A stretch of DNA of 64,000 nt. It comes from Alpinimonas psychrophila (GTDB lineage Bacteria > Actinomycetota > Actinomycetes > Actinomycetales > Microbacteriaceae). The stretch lies in contig NZ_JACGWU010000002.1 of the NCBI RefSeq assembly GCF_014137865.1, positions 124,001 through 188,000 of the forward strand, written 5' to 3'. Below, in pieces: positions 7,191 through 16,507 of the stretch (its first letter is position 1; the number at the start of each line of letters is the position of its first letter). Below the pieces are notes generated by a model. It worked only from the letters and a program-made list of their open reading frames with translations. It had not been told where the DNA came from and searched no databases. Position numbers and translations under genes: made by a program.

Positions 7191-9404
7191 TTAGTTCTTA
7201 TCGAGAAAGTCACGCTCGGCTTCGCTCAGTCGGCGGTGAAGAGCCTCGGCGAGCGCGGAGTGCGTTGTAAGTTGCGGGTCGTCCGTCAACACTTCGGCGG
7301 CGAGCTCACGCGCATCAGCGATCAGGTCACCATCGCGGGCAGCCCGCAGGAGTCGTAGCGAGGAGCGCGCACCGGATTGACTCACGCCGAGGACATCCCC
7401 CTCGTGGCGCAGTTCTAGGTCGATGCGGGCCAGCTCAAACCCGTCCGTGGTCGCGGCCACGGCCTCAACCCGCTCGCGGGCGAGGGTGTCTTCTTCGGCG
7501 TAGGTCACGAAGAGCGCAAGCCCCGGCACAGATCCGCGACCGACCCGCCCGCGCAACTGGTGGAGCTGCGAGACGCCGAACCGATCGGCATCCATGACCA
7601 CCATGGTGGAAGCATTGGGAACGTCTACGCCTACTTCGATGACCGTGGTCGCGACGACAATGTCGACGGTGCCCGCGGCAAAGGCCTGCATCACGGATTC
7701 CTTGTCCTCACTGGACATGCGACCGTGGAGGGCCTCGATGCGCTTGGACCCCAGTACCGGATGCTCGCGCAACAGCACCGTGATCGACTCCACCGAGGCA
7801 ACCATTTTTGCGTCGTCGAGAAGCGCTTCAGCATCATCTTCGGGAACACCCGCAGAATCGATAGCCGGGCACACCACGAAGACTTGGCGCCCCAGCGCGA
7901 CCTCTTCGCCGACCCGTTCCCAAACCCTTGATAACCAGGCCGGATGCGCGGCGAGCGCCACCGCGTGCGAAGTGATGCCCGCACGTCCCTCGGGCAGCCC
8001 GACAATCGTGGAGATGTCGAGGTCCCCAAACACCGTCATGGCTACCGTGCGCGGGATGGGAGTAGCGGTGAGCACGAGAACGTGCGGGGTGATGTTGTTC
8101 CCCTTCAGGCGCAGCGACTGACGTTGCTCAACTCCGAAGCGATGTTGCTCGTCCACGACGACGAGCCCCAGGTCGAAGAACTCAACGTTGGCGCTCAGCA
8201 AGGCATGAGTGCCAATGATGATGCGGGACTGCCCCGAAACGGTGCGCAGCAAGGCCTGACGTTTGGCGGCAACGGGCAACTGGCCGGTGATGAGCGTGGG
8301 CATGAGGGTGGCCGCGAGGTCGGGGCCGAGGGCCTTGGTAATCGAACGCAGGTGCTGGGAGGCCAACACCTCGGTGGGAGCCAGCAGAACGGCCTGACCA
8401 CCGGAGTCGGCAACCTGCAGCATCGCGCGCAGGGCAACGAGCGTCTTGCCACTGCCAACCTCTCCCTGTACGAGGCGATTCATGGGTGCGGAACGGGCAA
8501 TATCCGTCGCAATCTCGGTACCAACGGTGACTTGGTCGGGGGTGAGAGTGAAGGGCAGAGAGGCATCGAGACGATCTAGATATCCGCCGGTCTTGGGCGG
8601 TCGAGGGGTGGAGTCCCGCATTTGAGACTTCGCGCGTTGGTCAAGAAGAGCAACCTGCAAGACGAAGGCCTCGTGAAAGCGGAGGGTGTCCTGCGCTTTT
8701 TGCCAGTCGCCGTCGGTCTCGGGCTGGTGAATCTTGGTGAGCGCGTCGAGCCAGCCGAGGAGTTTGCGTTTGGTGCGCACCGATTGGGGAACGGGGTCCG
8801 GCAATCCTTCAGGCAACTCCGCGAGGGCGGCAAGCGCCAATGCCACCGCCTTGCCTATTTGCCAACTCGCGAGAGTGCTCGTGGCCGGGTAAATGGCGAT
8901 CGGGGTCAAGGCCCACTTGCGGGCATCCTGATCGCCGGTCTCGCCGTTATCTTCAAACAGTTCATAGTCGGGATGCGCCAGCTGCAGCGCCCCCCGATAC
9001 GCCCCCACTTTGCCCGCGAAGATTCCACGCACGCCGGGCCGGAGGTCTTTTGCCCGCCACGCCTGGTTGAAGAACGTGAGTGTCATGATGCCGCCGGAAC
9101 GACCATCCGTAATGCGAACTTCGAGCAGAGACCCCTTGCGGGCGCGCATCGGGCGTTCGCGCACATCCAGAACCTCGGCGACGATAGTGACATTTTCGTC
9201 GATGGGAACGTCGGTGATGGCGGTCAACTCACCCCGACTGGCATAACGGCGGGGGTAATGCGCGAGCAGGTCGCCCACCGTGAGCATGCCAAAAGCTTTC
9301 TTGAAGGATACGGCCGAGCGCGACCCCAGAACGGCCTCCAGCGGAGAATCCAAAGTGATGGCTGGACGCTTTTCGGAGAAGGCAACGGAAGCAGTCGCAG
9401 GCAT
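7191..9404 (-). CDS. recG: ATP-dependent DNA helicase RecG
   Basis: RecG remodels stalled replication forks and Holliday junctions. The 737-aa protein has an N-terminal wedge/OB region, then Walker A GEVGSGKT, the Walker B variant DEQHRFGVEQR characteristic of RecG, and helicase motifs including TATPIPRT and the C-terminal QLRGRVGR. The length is normal. It starts 43 bases from the divergent rsmD start, and the two form a conserved pair in actinobacteria. No disruption is seen. Confidence 0.97.
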   Translation of the reverse strand: MPATASVAFSEKRPAITLDSPLEAVLGSRSAVSFKKAFGMLTVGDLLAHYPRRYASRGELTAITDVPIDENVTIVAEVLDVRERPMRARKGSLLEVRITDGRSGGIMTLTFFNQAWRAKDLRPGVRGIFAGKVGAYRGALQLAHPDYELFEDNGETGDQDARKWALTPIAIYPATSTLASWQIGKAVALALAALAELPEGLPDPVPQSVRTKRKLLGWLDALTKIHQPETDGDWQKAQDTLRFHEAFVLQVALLDQRAKSQMRDSTPRPPKTGGYLDRLDASLPFTLTPDQVTVGTEIATDIARSAPMNRLVQGEVGSGKTLVALRAMLQVADSGGQAVLLAPTEVLASQHLRSITKALGPDLAATLMPTLITGQLPVAAKRQALLRTVSGQSRIIIGTHALLSANVEFFDLGLVVVDEQHRFGVEQRQSLRLKGNNITPHVLVLTATPIPRTVAMTVFGDLDISTIVGLPEGRAGITSHAVALAAHPAWLSRVWERVGEEVALGRQVFVVCPAIDSAGVPEDDAEALLDDAKMVASVESITVLLREHPVLGSKRIEALHGRMSSEDKESVMQAFAAGTVDIVVATTVIEVGVDVPNASTMVVMDADRFGVSQLHQLRGRVGRGSVPGLALFVTYAEEDTLARERVEAVAATTDGFELARIDLELRHEGDVLGVSQSGARSSLRLLRAARDGDLIADARELAAEVLTDDPQLTTHSALAEALHRRLSEAERDFLDKN

Positions 9405-9447
9405 GAGGCAAGTTTACCTAAGCCCTCACGGCGTAGGCTGGTCGACT

Positions 9448-10044
9448 GTGACACGCATCATTTCGGGCTTCGCCGGCTCCAGAGAACTCAAGGTTGCCCG
9501 CGAAGGCACTCGGCCCACCAGCGACATGGTGCGCGAAGCGATTTTCTCGGGGCTGGATTCCCGCGACGTGTGCGAGGGCGCCCGCGTTCTTGACCTGTAC
9601 GCCGGTTCCGGAGCTTTGGGGCTCGAGGCACTGAGTCGCGGTGCCTCCAGCGTGGTGCTGGTCGAAAAAGGCATTCAAGCCGGAAAGCTCCTGCGCATCA
9701 ATGCCGAGATGGTGCGCACGGTCGGCAACCTAACCCCCGCGGCCATTGGCGTCTCTGTGATTGCTGTGAGCTCCTACCTCGCGTCACTGTCGGTCCGCGG
9801 TTCTTCAAGTTCCGGATTTGATCTCGTGTTCGTCGACCCGCCCTATGACATGCCTGAGGAAGAAGTCGCCACGGCGCTCACCGCCCTCGTGCCCGCCCTC
9901 AACGACGAGGCAATCGTCATCCTGGAACGAAGCACGCGCTCCCCCGCGCCAGCACTGCCCGCCGGCCTCAAGCTTGACCGCAAGAAGAAGCACGGCGAGA
10001 CCACCATCTGGTGGCTCGAGAACGTCATTGCCGACGTCATCTGA
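9448..10044 (+). CDS. rsmD: 16S rRNA (guanine(966)-N(2))-methyltransferase
   Basis: RsmD methylates G966 of 16S rRNA. From the chosen GTG start the protein is 198 aa and begins VTRIISGFAGSRELKV, the family N-terminus. The frame is open upstream to 9280, but that part runs antisense to recG and has no similarity to the family. The SAM motif DLYAGSGALGLE is at 49-60 and the catalytic DPPY at 130-133. It ends 4 bases before the convergent thiL stop. Confidence 0.94.
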   Translation: MTRIISGFAGSRELKVAREGTRPTSDMVREAIFSGLDSRDVCEGARVLDLYAGSGALGLEALSRGASSVVLVEKGIQAGKLLRINAEMVRTVGNLTPAAIGVSVIAVSSYLASLSVRGSSSSGFDLVFVDPPYDMPEEEVATALTALVPALNDEAIVILERSTRSPAPALPAGLKLDRKKKHGETTIWWLENVIADVI

Positions 10045-10048
10045 CGAT

Positions 10049-11059
10049 CTACGAAGTTTCGCCATTCCACCCGGCGTAGGGGTTCCAGCCGTTCTCTGAA
10101 ATGGAGGTTCCGCCGAGGGCGACATGCGGGCTCTCACCCTCCTCGCACGCATCGACGAAACCGATTGCCAAGAACCCCTCGGGCAGGGTGACGGATGCCG
10201 GAAAGGTCATGAGCAGCGCGTGGTCCTCGCCGGCGAACAGGATTGCTTGGCGCGCCCGCGCAGCGTCGATTCCTAACTCGATGGCGAGTTGCCCCGAAAG
10301 ATCATCAATCACATGCTCGTCGAGGTTGAGTACTACGTTGCTCGCGCGCGCGATACGCCCGGCATCCATGACCAAAGAGTCAGAAATGTCCATGGCGGCA
10401 TGAGCCCCCGCTAGCGCTCCAATGACCCCCTGGGAAATCGGTGGAAGCGGCGCCAGCTGAGCTTGCAGTGCCGAGGCGCGTGCCTTGGCCCGTTCCCCCG
10501 CAAACAGCGCGGCCAGACCCATGCCGGCGAGCCCTAGGCGCCCCACCACGGCGATAACGTCGCCGACCTGAGCCGTGGAGCGCAGCAGGGGCTCACGGCC
10601 GCCAAGATCGCCAAAAGCAGTGACACTCAAGGTGAGAACGGTCGACACGCTGAGGTCTCCCCCGACAACCCCGCATCCTGGAGCTAACTCGAGACACGCG
10701 TCGCGCAGGCCATCGGCAATATCTTCCATAAAGGTCACGGATGTGGTGGCCGGCGCCGCAATCGACACCACCATGCCGGTGGGACGTGCGCCCATTGCGG
10801 CAACATCCGCAAGGTTCGTGGCGGCTGCCTTTACCCCGAGGTCGTGACCGGAGGACCACTCGAGGCGAAAATCCGGACCCTGAATCATCATGTCGGTGGT
10901 GATGACGAACCGACCATCGGGGGCTTTCATCACGGCGGAGTCGTCACCGGGCCCGACCAGAGTCGCCGACGATTCCGGCAGTCGGGGAAAAATGCGGGCG
11001 AGAATCTCCGATTCGCCCAGATCGGCCAGCGTTAGCTCGGGCTCGCTTCGTTCACTCAC
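10049..11059 (-). CDS. thiL: Thiamine-monophosphate kinase
   Basis: ThiL phosphorylates thiamine monophosphate to the active cofactor thiamine diphosphate. The 336-aa protein shows the AIR-synthase-like fold with the N-terminal metal/ATP motif GPGDDSAV (36-43), TTDMMIQGPDF following, and a central MDISDSLVMDAGRIA segment that binds substrate. It is convergent with rsmD and divergent, by 23 bases, from a lipoprotein gene. No TPP riboswitch was recognised in the short upstream region. Confidence 0.95.
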   Translation of the reverse strand: MSERSEPELTLADLGESEILARIFPRLPESSATLVGPGDDSAVMKAPDGRFVITTDMMIQGPDFRLEWSSGHDLGVKAAATNLADVAAMGARPTGMVVSIAAPATTSVTFMEDIADGLRDACLELAPGCGVVGGDLSVSTVLTLSVTAFGDLGGREPLLRSTAQVGDVIAVVGRLGLAGMGLAALFAGERAKARASALQAQLAPLPPISQGVIGALAGAHAAMDISDSLVMDAGRIARASNVVLNLDEHVIDDLSGQLAIELGIDAARARQAILFAGEDHALLMTFPASVTLPEGFLAIGFVDACEEGESPHVALGGTSISENGWNPYAGWNGETS

Positions 11060-11082
11060 CCACTCACGGTATCCTGAACTCG

Positions 11083-11559
11083 ATGAAACTTCGCACTCGA
11101 ACCGGCCTGATGTCCTCCGTCGTTGTTGCCGTTTTCGCTCTCTCCGGTTGCGTTGCCGCTGTTCCCATGGATCCGGCCCCCGAAGCGAATAGCCCCGCCT
11201 GCGCGGCCGTCACAGTGCGCCTTCCGGATAAGGTTGCCGATCAGGCGAAACGGGAAACGCATGCTCAAGCCACCGGAGCGTGGGGCGATCCCGCCGCCGT
11301 TCTCCTCACCTGCGGGCTCGCAAAACCTGGTCCCACGACCATGCCCTGCGTCACCATCAACAATGTTGACTGGATCGAAGATGACTCCCTCAAGCCGCTC
11401 TACACTTACACAACATTTGGGCGCGACCCCGCCGTGCAGATCGCCATCGATTCGAATACCGTGAGCGGCAGTACGGCCCTCGTTGACCTGAGCGGTGCGG
11501 TTTCCACCGTGCCCGTCTCTGGCCAGTGCCTCAGCCCTATCGACGTCTACAGCGGCTAA
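11083..11559 (+). CDS. DUF3515 family lipoprotein
   Basis: This is a 158-aa secreted protein with a lipoprotein signal peptide: basic start MKLRTRTG, a hydrophobic stretch and the lipobox ALSGC with Cys23. The mature part carries the DUF3515 pattern GDPAAVLLTCGL...CVTINNVDWIE, found in actinobacteria and commonly beside thiL or ddl, as here. The function of the family is unknown. It is divergent from thiL with only 23 bases between them, so the two must share a compact promoter region. Confidence 0.88.
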   Translation: MKLRTRTGLMSSVVVAVFALSGCVAAVPMDPAPEANSPACAAVTVRLPDKVADQAKRETHAQATGAWGDPAAVLLTCGLAKPGPTTMPCVTINNVDWIEDDSLKPLYTYTTFGRDPAVQIAIDSNTVSGSTALVDLSGAVSTVPVSGQCLSPIDVYSG

Positions 11560-11636
11560 TATCCCCGACTAGGGAAAACCCTCTGCAATGCAGCCGGGCA
11601 TTTCCTCAGCTTCGCGGCGTGTAATGCCACTAACGT

Positions 11637-11656
11637 AAGTTAGGTGACCCTAACTT
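11637..11656. promoter_or_regulatory. Perfect palindrome over a probable leaderless start
   Basis: AAGTTAGG and CCTAACTT form a perfect 8-base inverted repeat around TGAC, straddling the GTG start at 11644. A TANNNT -10 element (TAACGT, 11631-11636) lies just upstream, placing transcription initiation at or next to the GTG. The half-site resembles the TTAGG/CCTAA cores of DtxR/IdeR-type metal-repressor boxes. It is therefore a candidate operator that would block initiation of the UPF0114 gene. The repressor identity is inferred from resemblance only. Confidence 0.5.
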
Positions 11657-12303
11657 CCGAGCCACCCGTCCAGCCCACCACCCGCATTTTCCGCTCACAA
11701 TCAAAGTGGGTTCAGGGCGTGGGTTTCATGATCTTCTTCAGCCGCTGGCTGCAGGCTCCCCTCTATCTCGGGCTTATCATTGCTCAGGTTGTCTACGTTG
11801 TCGTCTTTATGACCGAACTGTGGCACCTCGGCGAGGGTGTCCTCGGGGGACTCTTCTCCGGTCACGGGCTTCAGGTCAACGAAATCGACATCATGCTCTC
11901 GGTCTTGGGGCTTATCGATGTCGTTATGATCTCAAACTTGCTGATCATGGTCATCATTGGCGGATACGAAACCTTCGTTTCGAGAATCAACCTCAAGGGA
12001 CACCCGGATCAGCCGGAATGGCTCTCCCACGTGAACGCCAACGTGCTCAAGGTCAAGCTGGCGATGGCCATCATTGGGATCTCTTCGATCCACTTGCTGA
12101 AAACGTTCATCGCGGTAAATGACTTGCCCGCCGAGGGATCAACCTCGGAAGATGGCGCGAACTACACGGCCTTAGGTGTGTTCTGGCAGGTCATGATTCA
12201 CCTGGTCTTCATCATCTCCGCCGTTGCCTTGGCGTGGATCGACAAGATCTCCCACACCTACATGACGCCTAAGAGCCTCGATGCGCCAGGGCAACCTGGA
12301 TGA
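11644..12303 (+). CDS. UPF0114/YqhA family membrane protein
   Basis: This 219-aa integral membrane protein matches the YqhA/TIGR00645 family, recognised by SRWLQAPLYLGLIIAQVVY and a later segment SRINLKGHPDQPEWLSHVNANVLKVKLAMAI. About four transmembrane helices are visible, near residues 37-58, 77-110, 135-153 and 180-200. The family's function is not established. The GTG start at 11644 lacks a Shine-Dalgarno site and fits a leaderless mRNA, while an ATG at 11728 is the alternative. Its 3' end overlaps the convergent ddl gene by 35 bases. Confidence 0.85.
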   Translation: MTLTSEPPVQPTTRIFRSQSKWVQGVGFMIFFSRWLQAPLYLGLIIAQVVYVVVFMTELWHLGEGVLGGLFSGHGLQVNEIDIMLSVLGLIDVVMISNLLIMVIIGGYETFVSRINLKGHPDQPEWLSHVNANVLKVKLAMAIIGISSIHLLKTFIAVNDLPAEGSTSEDGANYTALGVFWQVMIHLVFIISAVALAWIDKISHTYMTPKSLDAPGQPG

Positions 12304-13363
12304 GTTCGTCAATCAGCGCTGAGTAGTTCAGCCCTGATTCCTGCCAGCACCTCGGGAACATCGAAATCGTGGTGAACCCGGGCATGGTGTTGATTTCGTT
12401 CAACACAAAACCGGTCTCGGTGAGAAAGAAGTCGACGCGGGCTAGGCCAGCCCCGTCGATGGCCTCGAACGCCCGAATCGAGAGGCGTTGCAATTCGGCG
12501 AGCTCGTCCACAGTAAGCGGTGCGGGGCAGACAAGTTCGATACCGGGGGCGTCGAGGTACTTCGCCTCGAAGTCATAGAACTCGCGGCCCGTAATAACAA
12601 TTTCTCCGGCAACGGATGCGCGGGTCGGCTCCCCCGGACGCCCTTGCAGCACGGCGCACTCGACCTCCCGGCCGACTACTCCGCCCTCGATGAGGACGTG
12701 GTCATCCTCGGCGAAAGCAACATCCATGGCCGCCGCAAAGTTATCCCAGCGCGATACTTTGCTGACCCCAACGCTGGAACCCGCGCGGGCCGGTTTGATG
12801 AAGACCGGCAGTGTCATCTGCTCGGCCATCGCCCGGATGGCCTGAGGGCGCTTTCCCCAGTCAAACCGGTTGACGGTGCGCCAGGGGGCAACCGCAATAC
12901 CGGCGGCTTGCAGAACGAGCTTTGTGAAGTGCTTGTCCATGCCAAGGCTCGAGGCCAAAACACCCGACCCAACGTAGGGCAACCCACACAATTCAAGCAT
13001 TCCCTGAATGGTGCCATCTTCGCCAAAGGGTCCATGCAAAATCGGGAATACGATGTCAACCGAGCCAAGTGACCGGTCGACACCATCGCCAGAAACCCAT
13101 AACTCCCGAGACGACACAGACTCCGGCCAGTGAATGCGCGTGCCGTTATCGTCAACCTCGGGCAGCTGGCCGGCGGTCAACACGTAATCATCGGGGTTGG
13201 CGCTGGCAAGCGTGAAAGCACCGTCGCGCGTAATTCCGATGGGAATCACGTGATAGACGTTGGAATCAATTGCCTGAAGGACTCCCCGAGCCGTCGCGCA
13301 GCTGATGGAATGCTCGCTTGAACGACCCCCAAAAAGCACCGCGACCGTAAGTTTGGCTGTCAT
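12269..13363 (-). CDS. ddl: D-alanine--D-alanine ligase
   Basis: Ddl makes the D-Ala-D-Ala dipeptide of peptidoglycan precursors. The ATP-grasp protein (364 aa from this start) shows VAVLFGGRSSEHSIS near the N-terminus, DKHFTKLVLQAAGI, the loop FIKPARAGSSVGVSKV and the C-terminal LNEINTMPGFT. I chose the ATG at 13363 because it has AAAGGG 7 bases upstream and matches family N-termini. An upstream ATG at 13417 adds 18 unlikely residues. The start lies inside gpsA (98-base overlap), and the 3' end overlaps the convergent membrane-protein gene by 35 bases. Confidence 0.95.
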   Translation of the reverse strand: MTAKLTVAVLFGGRSSEHSISCATARGVLQAIDSNVYHVIPIGITRDGAFTLASANPDDYVLTAGQLPEVDDNGTRIHWPESVSSRELWVSGDGVDRSLGSVDIVFPILHGPFGEDGTIQGMLELCGLPYVGSGVLASSLGMDKHFTKLVLQAAGIAVAPWRTVNRFDWGKRPQAIRAMAEQMTLPVFIKPARAGSSVGVSKVSRWDNFAAAMDVAFAEDDHVLIEGGVVGREVECAVLQGRPGEPTRASVAGEIVITGREFYDFEAKYLDAPGIELVCPAPLTVDELAELQRLSIRAFEAIDGAGLARVDFFLTETGFVLNEINTMPGFTTISMFPRCWQESGLNYSALIDELIQVALAHRGS

Positions 13364-14399
13364 CGAGTGCCCTTTCGCCTTGCGGCTCGTCGGAGTCAGT
13401 AGTGAGGTGCGGAGCAATGTCTTTGGGATCGAGCGTACCGGCGAGCACTTGGCTGACTTGCTCCACGATGGGCATGTCGACGCCCCGAGCGTGAGCCAGC
13501 GACAAAATGGGTGCCACCGAAGCGAGCCCCTCCGCCGTCTGTTTCATTTGCTTGATGACGTCGGTCAATGTGTAGCCCTGGCCCAGAAGCCGACCGGCCG
13601 TGTTGTTGCGCGAGAGCGGTGACTCACACGTCGCAATCAGGTCCCCGAGGCCAGCAAGACCCGCGAGAGTTTCGGGCTGCGCACCGTAGGCCACTGCAAA
13701 GTCGGTCATTTCGGCGAGGCCGCGCGTAATGATGGATGCTTTGGTGTTGTGCCCGTAGCCCACACCATCGACAATGCCGACGGCTACGGCAATGAGGTTC
13801 TTCAGAACTCCGCCAAACTCGGTCCCGGGAACATCGGTGTTGACGAAGCACCGAAAATACCGGTTGGTCGCCGCCGTGGCCACGAGGCTCGCCGTTTCGA
13901 GGCTCTCGCTGGAGACGACAGCAGCCGTGGGTTGCTCCTTCGCAATCTCGAGTGCCAAGTTGGGTCCACTCACCACAGCAATGTACTGGGGGTCAATGGG
14001 GAGCTCTTCGGCAATGACCTCGCTCATGCGCTGGCCAGTTCGTTTCTCGACACCCTTCATCAAGCTGACGACAATCTGCCCATCGGTGACGAACGGCGCT
14101 GCGGTGACGAGGTTCTCGCGAAGGGTTTGGGCGGGAACGCAAAAGTAAATCTGTTCGGCGCCCACGATGGCATCCGCCATGTTGGAGGTCGCTTTTACAT
14201 TCTTGGGCAACGCGATACCGCGCAAGTAATCGCTGTTACGGTGCGTGGCGTTGATCTCGTTGGTGAGCTCTTCGCGTCTGGCCCACAGGGTGACGTTGCT
14301 GCCACCGTCGGCCAGAATCTTCGCAAACGTGGTGCCCCAGCTACCCGCGCCGATCACGGCAACACGGCGGGCCGCCGGTGCGACCACTTTCCTACTCAA
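13266..14399 (-). CDS. gpsA: Glycerol-3-phosphate dehydrogenase [NAD(P)+]
   Basis: GpsA reduces dihydroxyacetone phosphate to sn-glycerol-3-phosphate for phospholipid synthesis. The NAD(P) fold GAGSWGTTFAKILAD is near the N-terminus, VSGPNLALEIA and KNLIAVAVGIVDG occupy the middle, and the substrate-binding region is NTKASIITRGLAEM. At 377 aa it is about 35-40 residues longer than typical. The extra C-terminal tail, after about residue 335, is encoded in DNA that also holds the ddl start. It overlaps plsC by 4 bases, so plsC, gpsA and ddl form one operon. Confidence 0.95.
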   Translation of the reverse strand: MSRKVVAPAARRVAVIGAGSWGTTFAKILADGGSNVTLWARREELTNEINATHRNSDYLRGIALPKNVKATSNMADAIVGAEQIYFCVPAQTLRENLVTAAPFVTDGQIVVSLMKGVEKRTGQRMSEVIAEELPIDPQYIAVVSGPNLALEIAKEQPTAAVVSSESLETASLVATAATNRYFRCFVNTDVPGTEFGGVLKNLIAVAVGIVDGVGYGHNTKASIITRGLAEMTDFAVAYGAQPETLAGLAGLGDLIATCESPLSRNNTAGRLLGQGYTLTDVIKQMKQTAEGLASVAPILSLAHARGVDMPIVEQVSQVLAGTLDPKDIAPHLTTDSDEPQGERALDDSQTYGRGAFWGSFKRAFHQLRDGSGSPSGN

Positions 14400-15127
14400 A
14401 ATTTTCCCGTTTCATTTTGATTATGGTCGGCAGGATTCCAGCGAATCTCCGGAGCCTTCTCACCACGTAAGTCTTCCAGTAAATGCGTGATCGCGTCCAT
14501 CACGACCGCCGTAGCACCCACCAAAATTGCATTTGTCAACGGCCTGCCAGTAAAAGCCGAAAGGTCGACCGGGTCACCGATCTTGATATGAATGGTGTGA
14601 CGCGGAAAAAATGAGATCTTGTTGGAATACCGGGGCATCACATCTTGGGTCCCCCAGTGCGCCACGGGAACGACAGGAAGATCGTATTCCAGCGCCAAGC
14701 GCACCGCGCCCGTCTTTCCCCGCATGGGCCACAGGTCGGGGTCACGCGTAAGGGACCCCTCCGGATACACGATGAGCGCGCGCCCGTGAGAAACCATCTC
14801 GGCCGCCGCCTTCAACGACTCGACGCTGCGAGAAACACCGCCACGTTCCACCGGAATCTGTCCCGATCTGCGCAAAAGCCAACCGAGGATCGGCACACGC
14901 AGAATGCTCGCCTTCGCCAAAAAACGCGGCAGGCGTCCGAGATACCAGACGGCCGAGCCGACCAGCACAGGGTCAATGTTGGAAAAGTGGTTGGGCGCAA
15001 TAATCACGGAGCCCGTACGTGGCATCTTTTCGGGGTCGTAGAAACGAAACTTCGCGATAACCGCCACGAGCGGGAGAGCAATGCCGGCGAGGATCCAAAA
15101 GACGGAGGGCCGACTCCGTTCTGTCAC
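14396..15127 (-). CDS. plsC: 1-acyl-sn-glycerol-3-phosphate acyltransferase
   Basis: This 243-aa acyltransferase converts lysophosphatidic acid to phosphatidic acid at the membrane. The catalytic HX4D motif appears as NHFSNID (His47, Asp52) and the acceptor-binding motif as YPEGSLTRDP. A hydrophobic N-terminal helix (residues 9-25) anchors it. It overlaps the next gene, gpsA, by 4 bases as ATGA and lies 6 bases after murA. Its product pathway fits directly with that of GpsA, which supplies the glycerol backbone. Confidence 0.92.
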   Translation of the reverse strand: MTERSRPSVFWILAGIALPLVAVIAKFRFYDPEKMPRTGSVIIAPNHFSNIDPVLVGSAVWYLGRLPRFLAKASILRVPILGWLLRRSGQIPVERGGVSRSVESLKAAAEMVSHGRALIVYPEGSLTRDPDLWPMRGKTGAVRLALEYDLPVVPVAHWGTQDVMPRYSNKISFFPRHTIHIKIGDPVDLSAFTGRPLTNAILVGATAVVMDAITHLLEDLRGEKAPEIRWNPADHNQNETGKF

Positions 15128-15133
15128 GTTGGG

Positions 15134-16507
15134 TTACTCGCCCTCGACCACGAAGTTGGCGCCCAACTGGCGCAACTTGGTGATGAAGTCACCGTAGCCA
15201 CGGCTGATGATGCCCACGTTGCTTACGCGAGACGTGCCTTCGGCCGACAGCGCGGCAATGAGGTGGCTGAAGCCCCCGCGCAGATCCGGCACGACGATGT
15301 CGGCGGCATGCAACGTTGTTGGCCCCGAGATGATGGCCGAATGAACAAAGTTACGTTGACCGAAACGGCACGGATGCGATCCCAGGCAGTCACTCTGCAA
15401 CTGAATGTTGGCCCCCATGTCGATCAATGCCTCGACAAAACCGAAGCGCTGCTCGTACACCGTCTCGTGAACGATCGAAACACCGTGCGCCTGGGTGAGC
15501 GCGACCACGAGGGGCTGTTGCCAGTCCGTCATGAAGCCGGGGTGAACATCCGTCTCGATAACAACCGGACTCAACTCGCCACCAGGATGATAGAACCGAA
15601 TGCCATCGTCATGAATATCAAAGGCGCCCCCCACCTTGCGGAAAACGTTGAGGAACGTCAACATTTCAGGTTGACGGGCTCCCCCGACGAAGATATCGCC
15701 GTTCGTGGCCAAAGCCGCAGCAGCCCAGCTGGCGGCTTCATTGCGGTCGAAGAGGGCGCGGTGGGTGTACCCCGTGAGGCTGTCCACACCCTCAATGCGA
15801 ATAACCCGGTCGGTATCCACCGAAATGATGGCACCCATTTTTTGCAGGATGTTAATAAGATCCATGATCTCGGGCTCAATGGCGGCGCCGGTCAGCTCGG
15901 TCTTGCCCGTCGCGCGTACAGCGGTGAGCAGAACCTGCTCCGTGGCGCCGACGCTGGGATAGGGAAGCTCAATCTTGGTGCCAACCAGTCCTTCGGGAGC
16001 GGTCATGCGAATCCCCGACGGGAGCTTCTCGATGACGGCACCGAACTTGGCTAAGACCTCGAGGTGAAAATCGATGGGGCGATCGCCGATGCGGCATCCG
16101 CCCAAATCAGGGATGAATGCTTCGCCGAGACGATGCAGCAGAGGGCCACAAAACAGAATCGGGATGCGGCTGGAACCTGCGTGCGCATCAATGTCGACCA
16201 TGTGAGCCGACTCGACGTCTTTCGGGTCGAGAATCAGTTCACCGGGTTCGGCGCCCAGGGCGACCTTGACACCGTGAACCTCAAGAAGGCCGCGCACAAC
16301 GCGAACATCGCTGATGTCGGGGACATCCCGCAAAATGCTCGGGGTTTCGCCTAGCAGTGCGGCAACCATGGCCTTAGTGACCAAATTCTTGGCCCCTTTA
16401 ACCTCGATTCGCCCCTTGAGCGGCTGACCGCCGTTGATCGTGATGGTGTCGCCGGTAAGCCCAACGCGGGCTCCGGCGGCGCGGGCGTCCTGGGCGAGCG
16501 GGTTCAT
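15134..16507 (-). CDS. murA: UDP-N-acetylglucosamine 1-carboxyvinyltransferase
   Basis: MurA catalyses the first committed step of peptidoglycan synthesis, adding enolpyruvate to UDP-GlcNAc. Key residues are visible: Lys40 and Asn41 in KGAKN, and Cys138 in GGCRIGDRP, the fosfomycin-target cysteine. The C-terminal [18 protein letters not shown] is also typical. At 457 aa it carries roughly 18 extra N-terminal residues. Its ATG overlaps the leuD stop as ATGA, placing a cell-wall gene in the leuC-leuD transcript. Confidence 0.95.
   Translation of the reverse strand: MNPLAQDARAAGARVGLTGDTITINGGQPLKGRIEVKGAKNLVTKAMVAALLGETPSILRDVPDISDVRVVRGLLEVHGVKVALGAEPGELILDPKDVESAHMVDIDAHAGSSRIPILFCGPLLHRLGEAFIPDLGGCRIGDRPIDFHLEVLAKFGAVIEKLPSGIRMTAPEGLVGTKIELPYPSVGATEQVLLTAVRATGKTELTGAAIEPEIMDLINILQKMGAIISVDTDRVIRIEGVDSLTGYTHRALFDRNEAASWAAAALATNGDIFVGGARQPEMLTFLNVFRKVGGAFDIHDDGIRFYHPGGELSPVVIETDVHPGFMTDWQQPLVVALTQAHGVSIVHETVYEQRFGFVEALIDMGANIQLQSDCLGSHPCRFGQRNFVHSAIISGPTTLHAADIVVPDLRGGFSHLIAALSAEGTSRVSNVGIISRGYGDFITKLRQLGANFVVEGE

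Noticed and set aside
14645-16054. 469-residue plus-strand reading frame
   Set aside because: It is antisense to murA and rich in Arg, His, Asn and Gly, as expected for the mirror frame of a GC-rich gene.
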